A stretch of DNA of 64,000 nucleotides from Adiantum capillus-veneris (GCA_014529385.2 CM043943.1:156051592-156115591), one strand, 5' to 3'. Counted from the stretch's first letter, positions 35,336 through 48,298 are shown. Program-made: numbers and translations. The notes: generated from the letters alone by a model not told the origin.

Positions 35336-37435
35336 AGTAGATGGCAATTGTGTAGGAGGTGTGGTAACACTAATGAGGAGGCAAGAATGGGTGCTCAATG
35401 CTTGCAAGGCGGTGTGGAAGCATTGGTGGCATCATCACCACAATATCCACCTCGTTCACCACTTGAGCATTGGGCCCGTAATTTCTCTACATTTGGGTAT
35501 TACGTATGGATGGTGATGCCCATAGGTTTTTGTTTGACCGAGGAGGTGGGAATGTGTTATTGCGTAACGTGGCAAGAGGTTGGCCATTTGATCTGGGTGG
35601 CAGCCTTTCTGTGATGCAGGGGTATATACAACCAACCTGATGATGATATGCAAGAATGCAAATAAGACTTAGCATGTTTCAAGTTCAATAAACATGCTTT
35701 TGGTTGAGCATGAACGCTCAACTAGGGAGGTGGTCAATGATGGTGCAACCAAGGAAGGTCAATGCCTGAACCCTTGAAAGTAGTGTCAATGGTGCTTACA
35801 CATGTGTGCCATAATGTTAGAGCATGCATGAAAACCCAATGCCGACAAAAGAGTTCGGGCTCTGTATGATTTATGTAGTTATGCAAATCAAGTGTAGTGT
35901 TTCGATGCTTTAAAAAAGGTTTCTTCATGTGAAAAGCCTCTTAGGCTATGCAAGGCAATTTGAGTGTAGTCCATGTAGTTAGTAATAAAAAGGAAAGTGG
36001 GTGAGTGGCTTAACTTGGCTACATAAGGGAGGCCAAAATTTTTCATTATGTAAAATTTTTCAAAACTCATTTTTTTTGTAAAAATTGGCATCCATGGAGC
36101 AAGAAAATGCCGCTTCGTTTGTTTTTGCATCTCACACACGCAGGTTAATTTGGCACGAGGTAGGAGATATTGTAATTTTTTAACCTATTATTGTAAAATA
36201 GAGAAGGAGAGAGATGTGAGAGAGTCTTTTTGTGTATGCTGCACCATAGCCAATCATCTAGAAAAGAAGCAAGCTTTGATTGCATCGTCTCTAGTGTTGT
36301 CTCCGACATCCCTTCGTTTCTTCTCTTCTCTTCTCTTGTGCAACGGTGTTGGCGTGTGTAGGTTGTGTGTGATCCCCTCAAGCCAAATATTATGAGTGCA
36401 AAGAGAGAGAGGGAGAGAGAGGTGTTGTGTGTGCAATTGAGAATCGAGAAGCAATTATGACAATTGGAATGCAATAAGCTTTTTGTGTGATTGTGTCCTT
36501 CGGTGTGCGTAGGCCAGTGATTGCAAGGAATTTTGGTTGTTCAATGTTGTTTCTTGAGAGCATCAGGGTGTTCCACTTGAGTCATAGAGAGGCGTGTGTG
36601 TATTATTGTATGTGTTTCCCATTTGCCCCCTTCCATCGTCTCCTTCTTGGGGCTGCATCACTTTCAAAGGTAATGGGGGTGTCACTTTCATACGCCTCCT
36701 TGAAAGTTCTTGATGCATGGCTTTTTTTGAACAATTTGCCTTGAAGGTCTTTTCAGTATTTCCTCCTCATTACCCAAAGTATTTCCTCCTCATTACCCAA
36801 AGAGATTCCTCTTTTCAAGGTCTCACTAGGAAGCCTCACAAGAGCTCTCTTCAAGTTCTCGTATTCAACTTTAAACCTCTGCTTGCAAAGTAGGGTTTCC
36901 CATAGCTTCTTGAAGTTTTCCAACAAGATAGTTAAAAACTCTTCCATCACCATCAATGGTTACACCATGTGCTAAATCCAAGCTGTCAATATTAATCATA
37001 TTCTCTTGATATGTTGTGGAATGATTAGAGTTTCTTTTATGTGTATGCTAGCTCTTCCTTGGCACTTCCAAAACTTTGGTTATTAATTCGCTTAACCTTT
37101 GAAAATAATCACTCAAGTAACTACACCTGTGCTTTAGTATATTCTTAATTGCAAAAAGTAGTGGAGTGGGTTAACAATGCCAAGTTGACATCGGTTCCTA
37201 TTGAGTGGGTAATAGCCCAAATGGTTTATCCATGTGCAATTCTAAAAATGCTTCATTATTAATACCATAGTTCCTTATGGTGTTCATGTACCTTGTAAGG
37301 AGGCATGCCAACCAAGATAGTCAATCCAAGTCTCACTTACCCTATTGCAATGAACAAACCCAAACTTTCATAGATTACTGAAGGAACTCTCTTCTTAAAG
37401 GAACTCTCTTCTTAGGAAAGAAAATAGAAACCTTA
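35336..37435. other. decayed element interior; one weak Copia-like fragment
   Basis: On the minus strand 36139-35888 gives 'CEMQKQTKRHF' and 'SHSPTFLFITNYMDYTQI', which loosely resemble the start of a Copia integrase. 36956-36753 gives a Leu/Lys-rich frame that could be gag. Both are tentative. Between and around them are AT-rich stretches and short GA/TC-rich patches near 36320-36420. No plus-strand gene is evident. Confidence 0.3.
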
Positions 37436-37447
37436 GCTTTGATACCA
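37436..37447 (-). other. primer binding site of family E (Met tRNA type)
   Basis: The minus strand reads TGGTATCAAAGC, a one-base variant of the Met-tRNA primer site of element A. One base separates it from the LTR end. Confidence 0.7.
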
Positions 37448-37991
37448 ATGCTAGAGAATTGTTCAATTACATAAAGGAGAGTTCTCCTCTAAGAGGTTCT
37501 AGAGAACCATAGATTGTGCAAGGGTACTATCATTGCATCATCTTCACACATAGAACATCAAATCTTGCACATAACTTGAATGTAATAACACAATCAAGAT
37601 TAACAACTTGTTGAGGAGTACATTTTCTTGATGATACAAGCTTGTGCTCTTGTGGAGATTTCCTCAAACCAAGAAGATGATGAGCTTCATAATTCCACGG
37701 TGTAACTTTCCTTCCCAAGCCCTAAACACCCAACAAATAGGAAATAATTGTGGGGTGGAGGTAGGTGTGGGTGAAAAGAAGTTTCTTAAGCAAATAAGTA
37801 GTATCTCATATATGCTTACTCGATAAGCAAGCCCTTAGCATACCTATAAGATATAGAATAATAATATGAGCTCATGTTCTTGGATTTTCATCCATAGCCA
37901 AGTGCTTGAGCATAGAGACGATCTCAAGAGTTCCCATGTGTGTGTGTGTTGGGGGGCGGGGGGGGAGCACTTGCTTTGCCACAAGGGGCAC

Positions 37992-37992
<1 letters not shown>

Positions 37993-38044
<52 letters not shown>
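37993..38044. repeat. compound (GT)n(GA)n microsatellite
   Basis: A GT run passes directly into a GA run, inside the family E LTR. Confidence 0.9.
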
Positions 38045-38217
38045 CCCTCTCTTTTTTCTCATCCTCCACTTGTCAAAAGTTCTCAAATGGAGTACTATTG
38101 CACGGACCAATGACAATTGAATACATGTAGTGCAGCTCAATGCTTATGCTAACATGTCCCCCCCCTTCCTTGCTAATCTTGTACAACTCGCCCCTCTTCC
38201 CTTTGTTGGCAAGTGTA

Positions 38218-38239
38218 CACACACACACACACACACACT
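38218..38239. repeat. short (CA)n tract
   Basis: Eleven CA units inside the family E LTR. Confidence 0.85.
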
Positions 38240-39020
38240 TGTTCAACTTTCCATAAGGCAAATGCAAGCTACTTTGGACATGTGGCCTAACCAAACTTAG
38301 AAGAGAAGGACTAGAGTCAATTTTTAAATATGTTGGGACCGGATTGACCTTGGACTTTTACTTTCCCCCTCGCATTAATTAAAAACTATAATCTTACCTT
38401 CAATTCAACTAGGTCTTGTGCAAAACTTTTGAACTATCCTTTGGAGGTTTTATGAAGCTGTCCCGTCGACTAGAATCTACCTACTAATTTAGGACCTGCA
38501 AAATTAGAACGAGCTCTAGTAAAATTAAATTTGCCCTTGGGCTTTGAAGCTTAATCTCTTGTTCAAAACCTTAGCACAATCCTTGGGAGGTTCTATGAAG
38601 TTGGTTCCAAAACTTTCTAAATTTAGACTTGCTATTAAGACTATCTCTAGAAAATTTAAAATTTACCCTAAGACTTTCTAGACTTCATACTTGGAGTCTA
38701 ATAAGTAAATTTGATCACTTAAAATTGACACTACTAGTTTCTATTTTAAACTCCTATAATTTCTTTAATTAGCCCCTTTTGTCATGTACCTTTGATCAAG
38801 GTTGCTCGGGATAGACTTATCCTTCCTTTACTTGTATTTTTGACTTGGAATAATTAAATAGCGATTATCCTTTCTCTTTTATAATATTCTTTTCTTTGGT
38901 CCCAAGCCTTGGAGTGAAATAGGTCTATAAGCAGTTTAATCAGTTTCTCTTGTTCTGTTTTATTTTTTTAAAACTTAAATGGTCAATTTAAGATGGAAAA
39001 TGAAATTAATTTTCATGACA

Positions 39021-39688
39021 TAATTATATAATGGTGTATGATACTCATGTTTACAAGATTAAAATGTTTTGAATTGATCTTTCCCAAATATTTCATGAAT
39101 GACTAAATTTCTTTGAGTTTATTTTGATTATTATACATGGTTGGCAGTTGCTTCTTGGACTCTTAATTTTATAGTTTGACATTGAGAATGTATGCTTAGA
39201 ATAGTGGATGTCCGTCAGCCAGATGGCCTGAACCCAAATAAGCACAAAGTGAGAGATCTATTACCTATCGCCATCGACCATAAATAATTTCTAAGCATAA
39301 TTTCAACCATCAAACATTGAATACACTATGAGAATAGTATGCAGAGTAAACCTTTGAGACAAGGTGAACTCAATGAGCTTAAAATAGACAAAAATATTTT
39401 TGATTCCAAGCTTGGGAGTATTTCTCAATCAAGTTAGGGGGAGAGAGAGGATTCAACACTCTCTCTACAACAAATGTTGGATTAAAGCTCACATTGTATG
39501 TGAAAAACCTCTTGTAGGTAGTGCAAGGCAGAAGATAGTAGATGGCTCAAATTTTTAATTAAGAAACGAATGAAAATTAGCAACATTGATAGACTTCAAG
39601 GTAGCGTTGGCAATTTCAGCAACTTGTATTGCTCAAGTTTTGAGCTTTGTAGCACAACCTATAGCAGCAGAGAGAGAGTGCAACCTAG

Positions 39689-39690
<2 letters not shown>
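39021..39690. other. no gene recognised
   Basis: AT-rich DNA flanking the family E LTR. No ORF or repeat of note. Confidence 0.4.

Positions 39691-39692
<2 letters not shown>

Positions 39693-39722
<30 letters not shown>
39693..39722. repeat. (CA)n tract 1
   Basis: A CA run of about 30 bp. Confidence 0.9.
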
Positions 39723-39723
<1 letters not shown>

Positions 39724-39776
39724 CCAGACACACATCTAGACACAAAGGTAGAGGAGGCAGAGTGTGTGAGGTTGTG

Positions 39777-39891
<115 letters not shown>

Positions 39892-39979
39892 TTGGAAATA
39901 GGAAGAATAAGTAGGAGAAGAATCCCTTTACCGGCCTCTCTCAACACTGCACAAAGACATCATGTGCCTAGAAGGAGGC

Positions 39980-40074
<95 letters not shown>
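39980..40074. repeat. (CA)n tract 3
   Basis: A perfect CA run of about 95 bp. The 196-codon His/Thr-rich frame across tracts 1-3 is an artefact of the repeats. Confidence 0.95.
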
Positions 40075-40075
<1 letters not shown>

Positions 40076-41384
40076 AATTTTTAGTGTTTGGTGGATCTTC
40101 TTTGACATCTAGATTTCTCACCATCTTCTTTCATTTTCATAGCATTAGTGGTTATGGCATAGCGAGCAAGCGATAGAGCACATTGGCCCTCCCAACGTGT
40201 GGCATTGACGAGGTATTTTCATACTATGATGAAAATTGGCATCTACATCCAACAATTTTTATTAACATCGGCTTCTTGAGCATCGACATCAGCAATAGAG
40301 TTGACATTGATACAACCGTTTTCCACGGCATCATGAGAGAGAATAGATTGACAGTTACTCCTTGGATTCTTAGTGCTCCATTTTGCACTAATTTTTTTTG
40401 ATATATGCCTACAATGGTTCAGCTTTATCATGCTTAGCCATTTACGGCTCATAGGTTACAAGTCTTTACTAGTTTGTTGGACTTATGTCTACATAGCTAC
40501 AAGTTTACAGCTTCTTGGTAGGCATTTACTCTACGGATTTGTTGTTCTTACACATGACTAGTGTCAAATTATTGCATGTATGGCAATTGTTGTTTGATTT
40601 TGCCTAGCCTAGTTGGCTACAATTTGATAGATTTTGTAAGTGAGATATATTTCAGGCTTGGTGGGAGATTTTTTACCATTGACCACTTCTTTTTGGGAGT
40701 TTTATACGAAAGGATATGCATGATTATCACCTTGTGTATGCTTGTGCTCTATTGAGAGAAGTTTTCACTCCACGCAGGGAGCTCATTTTAGTCCAGATTT
40801 TGCTTGCTTCTCAGTGGTGCTTATTGAGTGAGTGTCCTATGATCTTGCACTGATAGTTTTACATTTTGGAATGTACACTATGTTGCAAATACTGCAATTG
40901 TACCTCATTGTGGAGCTGACTTTGGCTTGTTTTGGAAATCTCAAACTATTTTTGAGACTCATCCTGAAAGAGCCCTTTCTGAGACTATGGCTAGTCGAGC
41001 AAGGTGGATTGGGTTATTGGAGATCCCCATTCATGGCCTTGCCATAGGACATGTATAGACGGGTATAGGTGCCTTGATGCCATGTTGTCAATCAATAGTT
41101 TCTTTGTGCTATATATATGAATTGATTCCCTATCAGCACTCTTTGTTGGTTTATGAATTGTTTTTGCTTAGTTTTTCTTGAGAATTTGATCTCTGCACAG
41201 AGGAGACTCTACCTGATTTTTTTGTGTAAGTCCTCTAGTTTGCTTACAGCACTCTTTTGCATTGATATTGCAATGATTTTGCTGAGTTTTTTGATTGAGA
41301 TTTTTATCTCTGAACAGAGGAAACTCTACTAAAATTTTTGTCAAAAAATTTGCCATAAGATCTTAGAGTTACTCTCTTATTAGT
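40075..41384. other. probable leader or LTR of Copia-like element
   Basis: No protein signal. A CTATATATATG TATA-like string lies near 41110, upstream of a Copia gag on the same strand. Two similar blocks near 41190 and 41310 ('atctctgcacagaggagact', 'atctctgaacagaggaaact') form a short direct repeat. No primer site was found, so LTR limits stay open. Confidence 0.35.
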
Positions 41385-41780
41385 ATGGCTGGCTCTTCCA
41401 AGAAAGAAGATTACTACATCAAGAAATTTGATGGCACAAATTTCACTTTATGGAAGCAGAGAATGCTTGATGTACTAACCAACAAAGGACTTGCAGCACC
41501 ATTGAAAGAGCACAAAGAGGGTTTGTACATTGATGATCAGTGGGAGAAGCTTGATGCTCATGCCATGGCCACTATTAAGTTGCATCTTGGTGAGTCTATA
41601 ATCTTCATGATTTTGGAAAAGACAAATGCTAAAAAAGTGTGGGAGTCTTTATACTCAACATGGGATGGAGAGAGTGTATCAAACAAAGTATTTATGATGA
41701 AGAAGCTTATGCATCTCAGCATGAAAAAAGGTAATATTGTCAAATCATGCTTGAACATGTTTAACAATGTGTTTACTTAG
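41385..41780 (+). pseudogene. Ty1/Copia Gag, truncated
   Basis: A 131-codon frame opening MAGSSKKEDYYIKKFDGTNF and containing FTLWKQRMLDVLTNKGL, 'LHLGESIIFMILEKTNAKKV' and 'VWESLYSTWDGE'. This is the N-terminal half of a plant Copia Gag (UBN2-type). It ends at a stop, and the expected zinc knuckle and pol do not follow. Instead element B begins at 42142. Confidence 0.85.
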
Positions 41781-42141
41781 TTGACATCAAAGGGGCATAA
41801 CTTTGATGATGAAATGAAAGCCATTTTTTTGCTATGTTAGGCTTATACTTAGCCTTATACTAATCTAGCCTTAGTACCCAAAGGGTGAAAAACAAGTGTC
41901 TTTAAGCGTCCTCAAAGTCTTGTAAATAGAAATTTATTCTCCAAGCTGCATTTACTTTTTTGGCATGCTTGAAAAATACTTTAGAAAACAAAATACTAAA
42001 CATTATATTCAAAGGAGTTTGATCCCATGACGTGAGGACATTGATGTTTGAAAAAGGTGTGCCTAATCTTAGCCTTGCGCCATTTGAAAATCAAAGATTA
42101 GTTGGTTGCAAAGGATAGTACAGGGAAAAACACCAATAAAT
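41781..42141. other. no gene recognised; left flank of element B
   Basis: AT-rich DNA. The last five bases, TAAAT, form with TAAAC after 55454 a 5-bp target duplication with one mismatch. Confidence 0.5.
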
Positions 42142-44389
42142 TGTTAACTAAGTCAACGTCAGTTAACAGAAGCTGCTAAAGACCGAAGAAGTACGGATGC
42201 ATATCAAGGATGAATACAAAGAAGAAGTAAATATTGGAGTTACACATTTTTCACATTTTCCCAAAATGGTAATGTATTGTAAATTCCCAATTTATTTCAA
42301 GCCATTATAATACTTTAACACTAGGTTGGTAATGGGACACTTTTATGTCCTGTTAAGTGACCATTTTCCTTGAATTATATCAAGAGTTTCAAAATGGATT
42401 TTGAGGTGCTATCTATCTAGAAAGTTGTCTCATGAGCTGAAAAAAACTCGACATTTTTTTGGCATATCAATTCCATCTTTAACCTTGTCCTTGCACAACA
42501 TTTCACAACCTAAAATGTGTGAAAAAACGGGTCCTGTTTTTGGCTTTTTTCAACTTTTTGCAACTATACCACTCTAGAATTCATGTTTGTGAGGTCTATA
42601 ATTCTAGAGAACTATCTTTAGTAGTCCTCAACATGTCCTAATGCTTCTAGGGAGAAATAAATGTTAAAGTTGTAAGTTATGACCAAATTACAAAAATTGT
42701 CAAATCCTGTTTTTTAGTCAATTTTATCTCTTCTATGATTCTTTTGGTGGCTTTCATGATATCCAAATGCACTTTTGATTTTCTATGTCGCATATTGTAA
42801 CATAAAGCTAATATTCCTTGAGTTTTGGGGCACCTAATACCCTATTTTGCATAGTAGACAACGATGGTTGATTTTTTCAATTATAGAAGAAAACGAAACA
42901 TTCTAGTATATCAAGTATAGCTTTTTCAATATTGTTAGTTTCTTGTGACAACTACATGCATTTTGTAGGTAGTAACCATATCTAGTCATAAGGATCAAAT
43001 TTGGCTAGATATTGAATAGTTTCTATGGGATTCTACAACTCATAATGTTGAACCCAGTTTTTTCATGTTTGCTGTATTTAGCACTTCATCTTTGTCCCCA
43101 AGATTCCCCTTGGTAAGAGATGTATTATTCTTTTGACATGCTCCATGGCTCCTTATGAACCCAAAGGACAATAGGGAACTAAGAAAACATGCATATATTA
43201 TTTGTATTGAGCGTGGCTATAGAAACTTTGATGATAGGTTTGCAGAATGGTGAAAATTCAACTTTTTTGTACCTATTTATTTTGGCAAAACAAAAAATAG
43301 TGAGTGAGAAGCAATCATATGTTGTGATCACCAACCCATTGAAGTTAACTAGGGAATTTATCTCAAGTCCTACAAAAATCCCTAATCTTATTTTTATGCA
43401 ACAAAACGTAAGAAATGACTGTTTTGATGAAAATGTACTGGTCCATCAACTTTGGAGACTTGGTGTGACCAAAAGATGAGAAATTTTACAAGTTTCTTAT
43501 TTTTTCCATCTGTAGTAGGCCTTGAACTATAACCTCATGAAAGGATTTTACAAAATGAGTGGATCTACTATGGTTTTGGAGGTTTTTTTCAAAACCGTGA
43601 AAGGACACTTTTATGTCCTGTTAGGTTACCAACCTAGTGTTAATGTGTTACGGGCTCAATGGGAGTTCCAAATTGTAAAGAATAGATCAGCTAGTGTGCC
43701 TAGGTTGCAGATTCAGTAAGTGGTGGAGTTCTAAAGGCCTTGGGCACCCGGACATTACAAATTTTTACCCTAGGTATATAAAGCAGTGTGTAAACGAAAT
43801 TAGGGTTCTCAAGCTCATTTGTAAAGAGTACTCTTTGGTAAGAGCTCCTGAGGTGTGTGGCTACGGAGTCCTTGAGCTTCTCCTTGCTCATGTGACTTGA
43901 TTAACACTAATCAATTCTTAATTCTCTTTCACTATGCCTCTCTCATGCTTCTTATGATTGCCTATGATGCTTTGATTAGCTAGATCTTAACTAATTAGTG
44001 GTTAATCCCTCTCTAATCTTGTGTGATTACCCTCTCTTTCTTGTGTGTGCATGTATGTTTGATTGGAGTGTGATTCTCAATAGATATATGTGTATGTGTT
44101 TGTGATTAGTGTGTTGCATGATAGGATTAGTGTTATGTGCGTCTTGCAATTGTTAGTGTGTGTGATTGGGTTGATTGGAGGTGAAGAGAAGTGGATGTGG
44201 AGATTGCACTTCATTGTGGCTTAACTCCTCCATAGACGGAGAAGCTCGCCTCATAGAGTCAACCATTCGTGTTGCCATGATTAGCTCACTAATCCTGTGA
44301 GTGTTTCCATGCCCTAGCCGGGTAGCTCATCTCTCTAGAATGATAGTTTTGTTGGTCATTGGAGCTATGCCACGATGGAACCCCCGACA
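42142..44389 (+). repeat. left LTR of element B, interrupted
   Basis: It starts TGTTAACT and ends CCCCGACA. It parallels 54545-55454 throughout, except that a 1,321-bp DNA transposon plus a TTAA duplication interrupts it. The TATA box TATATAAAG lies at 43775-43783. Confidence 0.9.
42315..43643 (+). mobile_element. DNA transposon, 1,321 bp (42319-43639), with TTAA duplication
   Basis: The insert begins CACTAGGTTGGTAA and ends with its reverse complement, giving a perfect 14-bp terminal inverted repeat. TTAA flanks both sides (42315-42318, 43640-43643), and the uninterrupted right LTR of element B shows the single empty site at 54709-54712. Next to each end lies the quasi-palindrome GGACACTTTTATGTCC. 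No transposase is visible; the largest frame is 96 unrecognised codons at 43189. The CACTA start suggests CACTA elements, but those make 3-bp duplications. TTAA suggests piggyBac-like, or a 3-bp TTA/TAA would suit Harbinger. Class unresolved. Confidence 0.85.
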
Positions 44390-44391
44390 TT

Positions 44392-44409
44392 TGGCGCCAC
44401 TGCCGGGGA
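44392..44409 (+). other. primer binding site of element B (Asp tRNA type)
   Basis: TGGCGCCACTGCCGGGGA follows the left LTR after a two-base spacer. It is a near match to the Asp-tRNA primer site used by Athila-like and related plant Ty3/Gypsy elements. Confidence 0.85.
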
Positions 44410-46935
44410 CGATGGCCTACGCTTGTGTAATTGTGGCATAATCGGATGTGTTTCCTCGCTAATTTCACTTGTGTGTTTATTTTTTTGTGGATTTTGGATG
44501 TGTGTGCATGAAGCAATGTGTTCATAATTCCCTAATTTGTCACCGTATCTTGCCAATTGTATGTTTACACACTCTAATTTCACACTACCTCCTTGTTGCT
44601 AATTTGACTAATTTTGCTAACTTACACACTAACTAATTTGCTACCAAGGATTGGAGCTTTCAACCGTTCAATCGATCTTCATTGGAAAGGTAATCAAGGT
44701 GGTATTCTCAACCTCCTTAGAATCTAAAGATGTGTAGAATTGTGTAGAGACTCCACCATGATGCAATGTAATGCTGATGCAATGTTGATGCTATGAAATT
44801 TTTTCGATTTTCGTTCTCATGCCGTCGTATTGCCGAAATTTTCAAGATTTGGTGGCGTATGAAATTGACAAGTTCAAGTATTAATTGGTGATTGTACATT
44901 GCTAATTGTGTGCTTAATTGAGTTAATTGCATGCTTGAATGGTCAAGTGCAAGTGTGTGTGCACTAAAATCAAGTGTGTGTGCATTCTAATTGAGTGTGT
45001 AGTAATTTTATTGATTTAATTGTCTACTTTGGATTTTATTGATCAAATTAATTGGCAATTGAATTGATGTGCTTTATGTGATTTTATTTGGTTGCACTAA
45101 TTCCCTATGTGTGAAAAATTTTCAGAATTGTTTTGGGTATTTTTCGGATAAATTTTTTTTTTTGTCAATTTTTTGCTAATTTTTGTATTAATATTTGGTT
45201 AATTCCATAAAAAATTGATATCTTGTGATCTTTACAAGTTGTTTTGAATGTGTGTTTTTGGCTTGATTTCGAGCGCATTTGGGCTTTCGTTTGCCAAATT
45301 TTGAACATTTTACTATTTTCGGGGGCCAGGTTGATGATTTTGTCGGAATAGGCATTTTCGATAAAATTTGCTATTTTTGGTGTGCTTATGCATGTCAACA
45401 ATGTTTGATTCTAATTGTCAATGATTTTCAAAGATTTCTAGAATTGTCCAAGAATTTTCTGGATTTTTGTGGCAATTTTTTGGATTTTCGGTTGATTTTT
45501 AGCGTTTCGGCTAATTTTACTAAAATGTGGCCTTTTCGGGCATTAAGAAAATAAAAATTTAAAATTTTGGTTTCGACGAGAGCGACCGGTTTATCACGAG
45601 CGTGAGCATACGTTTCGGCATGTTTTCGGCAGTCGTGCGGACTCTGCGATAAAATTTCAGGCTCCGATGCAAAAAAGGGACTCCCGACGGTGTGTATAAG
45701 TGAGAATCACCTCTTTCTCTCTCTCAAAATCGCGATAATTAACTCTCTCTCTCTCTCTCTCTAACTCTCCCTCTCTCTCTCTTACTGTCCCTCTAACTAC
45801 GTGGACGCCCCATCTCTCTCTCTAACTTTCTCTCTCTCGTCTCCCTCCTCTGTACGTGTGAACGCCCTCAACCACCACACACACATGCATGAACGCACCC
45901 CTACACACACAATTCATTAACATACAAGAAGACAAAAAAGAAAAAAAAAGGGGGACCTCTCTTTCTATGTTGTCTTCTTTCTCTCTTTTTTGAACGGCTG
46001 CCTAATGGAGCCTTTTGTCTTTTTCCTTTTTTTGTGTCATTGATTTTTTATTGTATTCGTTTCATTTTGTTTCTTTTCAATTTCATTTAAATTTTATTTC
46101 ATTTCGTTTTTATTTTTTTTAATTTCATTTCATTTCAATTCCATTTATTTTATTTTATTTTCTTATTTCATTTACTTGTATATTAGTTTTAAAAAAACAA
46201 AAATAAAAAATCACAAAAAAAAACTTTTAAATCACAAAAACAATAAAAAATAAAAAATCCAATTAAAATAATAAAAGGGATTTATTATTAAAAAAACCTC
46301 TTAAAAGATTCATTAAAAAATAAAACAATCACATATAAATCCCTAAAAACTGTAGAAAATTCATAAAAATTCAAAAATTGATTTAAAAATCCCAATAAAT
46401 CACAAAATTCATAAAACCTTCAAAAATTCACATAAAAATTGTAAAAAATCAAAACTTTCCCACAAAAATCATAAAAATTAAAAAAATACTAAAATTTTTA
46501 GAAAATTCAAAATTTCACAAAAAAATTTAATAAAAATAAAAAGAAAGTTGTCGAAAGAGGTAGAAAAACAAAAAAGCAAAGCCAAAAGAGTCACACACCG
46601 AGCAAACAATGAGAAAGCCAAAAACAACAGAAAATTACAACAAAAAAAATCGGGAAGTGTGAAAATAGTTCTAGTGATCATTCGAGCCGAGGTCATCTTG
46701 TAGCACATTTCTGGACATTGTTCCCATTGTTCAGACAAAGAACGCCATGGACTAGAAGTCATTGTGCAAACCGAAATTGGCAAGTGCAAGCAATTGTATT
46801 GCAAATTGAGCTTCTAATCGGACGAACAGTGGCACAACTCACATGTGATTGCAGATTAGGCTAGTACGAGTAGTAGAAATTCTGCTAATTGAAACCAAAA
46901 TCTGCTAGAAGACAGTTTTTATAGAACCCTCCGAC
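44410..46935. other. long untranslated leader of element B
   Basis: About 2.5 kb with strongly uneven composition: T-rich to about 45560, CT-rich at 45715-45840, then very A-rich with many AAAAAT runs from 46190 to 46660. No credible gene. Long leaders are usual in large non-autonomous plant LTR elements. Confidence 0.6.
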
Positions 46936-47184
46936 ATGGACTCAAATCGAGCTGAGAATCCAAGTACAACAGAGCAAGCTAGTCGTAATGGCAACACATG
47001 CACAACTGCAACAAAGCACATTTTACAGCTTTATGGCTACAATGGAGATAAAGTCTTATATATAGAATCAAAAGGGCATAAATACTTGATGAGCAGCAAA
47101 AGCAATAGGAACCAAGATCCTATTGATCAGAGTAAAGTCAGATTCAAAGAACGCCTAGATGTTCACAGACTTCAGTGGAGCTAG
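46936..47184 (+). pseudogene. element B Gag N-terminal fragment
   Basis: An 82-codon frame from ATG 46936. It contains KHILQLYGYNGDKVLYIESK, which aligns with KHILSFYKTNRHGALVYLD in the gag start of element C. It stops early and reading passes into other frames. A structural role in the particle is inferred only from this similarity. Confidence 0.5.
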
Positions 47185-47347
47185 GTATTGTAAGCTCAAA
47201 GATGAAGTGCAGATAGAAGTTTAGAAAGTCAACCCAAGTGGTATTCCAAAAATTTGCACAAGACAACAAAACATACAGTTGGTGCATATGCAATCAGGGT
47301 CATTGTACATGAATTACAGTGGTTAAATCTATAGTCGAGAGCCAGTA

Positions 47348-47854
47348 ATGGAAGATCCAACAGACCAACCAATAGAAGCAAATCTAATTCGAGAACCAAG
47401 TCAAAGACGGTACAAAGGTCAAGATGGAGCAGTCTACAGCTTGATGCTCAGTGTTTTGAAAGAAGATGCCAACAACTTGACAAGCACAGAAGCAGAAACT
47501 TCTGAGCTAGAGCTTGACATGATAGAGTCGATTGAAATACCACCATTCATGGCATATTGCTCAGGTTGTGGACGAAAGGGTGGACATTTTTCTGAAGATT
47601 GTCCAAGAAATCCCAACAACAAAGACATATCAATCGCCAAGCAAGGTACAGAGAAAATTGGAAATGTGAATCTCGATGTAAGTGCATTTAACTCGTCACT
47701 TTTAATGCAATTAGATGATTTTGCATTACCATTAGAAGCACTAGCAAAAACACTGCAAGTTCAAAATCAGCATAAAGATGCACAGACACCTGTAGAGCTT
47801 AAAATTGATTCTTTGAACAACAAATTCCTGCATGAATTTGATCAAGGTGTCTAG
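47348..47854 (+). CDS. element B Gag zinc-knuckle frame, 168 codons
   Basis: Opens MEDPTDQPIEANLIREPSQR. Residues near 73-87 read CSGCGRKGGHFSEDC, a CCHC zinc knuckle with five instead of four residues between the second Cys and the His. Zinc knuckles bind the element RNA during packaging. The frame then becomes a Gln/Leu-rich tail. A shortened copy of its N-terminal part recurs at 48.3 kb. Probably a piece of a larger broken gag. Confidence 0.6.
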   Translation: MEDPTDQPIEANLIREPSQRRYKGQDGAVYSLMLSVLKEDANNLTSTEAETSELELDMIESIEIPPFMAYCSGCGRKGGHFSEDCPRNPNNKDISIAKQGTEKIGNVNLDVSAFNSSLLMQLDDFALPLEALAKTLQVQNQHKDAQTPVELKIDSLNNKFLHEFDQGV

Positions 47855-48298
47855 AGACCACCGAAGATTGAAAAGATTGTTTGGTTTGCAAATGATTCTG
47901 AATCCACTGCCACAAGTGTGCAATCATTCACGAGTCTAACGGACACATCAAACAGAATGTTGTTAGCATTGTATGGTACACATAATTCATATGCACACTA
48001 TGTAGATTAAAAAGAAAAATTGTACAAAAAGGATCAACTAGTGTTTTATCGGCCCACACACCAGCTCATAGAAATACATCCAGTGATAGATCACAAAGGA
48101 TGGTTCATTTTAGAAGAAAGAATCTATTATAGCCAATCCTCTCTAGAGCTAAAGGATATTACCTGAGTAAACCCAAAAATTTGTTCGGAGCCAAACTCTC
48201 CTCCATCGAAAATCAAGCTTCGACATTGTAACGAAATGAGCATATACTTTGACCAAAACAATCGTAAATATAGATAACAATCTAGCATCTATGATACC

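Larger units (their letters stand above)
37449..39020 (-). repeat. complete 5' LTR of family E, 1,572 bp
   Basis: On the minus strand it runs from TGTCATGAAAATTAATTTC to CTCTAGCA, with TG...CA ends, and is followed by a primer site. It contains a GT/GA compound microsatellite (37993-38044) and a CA run (38218-38239). The interior it belongs to lies at lower coordinates. The only other copy in the window is in the opposite orientation, so the element is rearranged. Confidence 0.75.
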
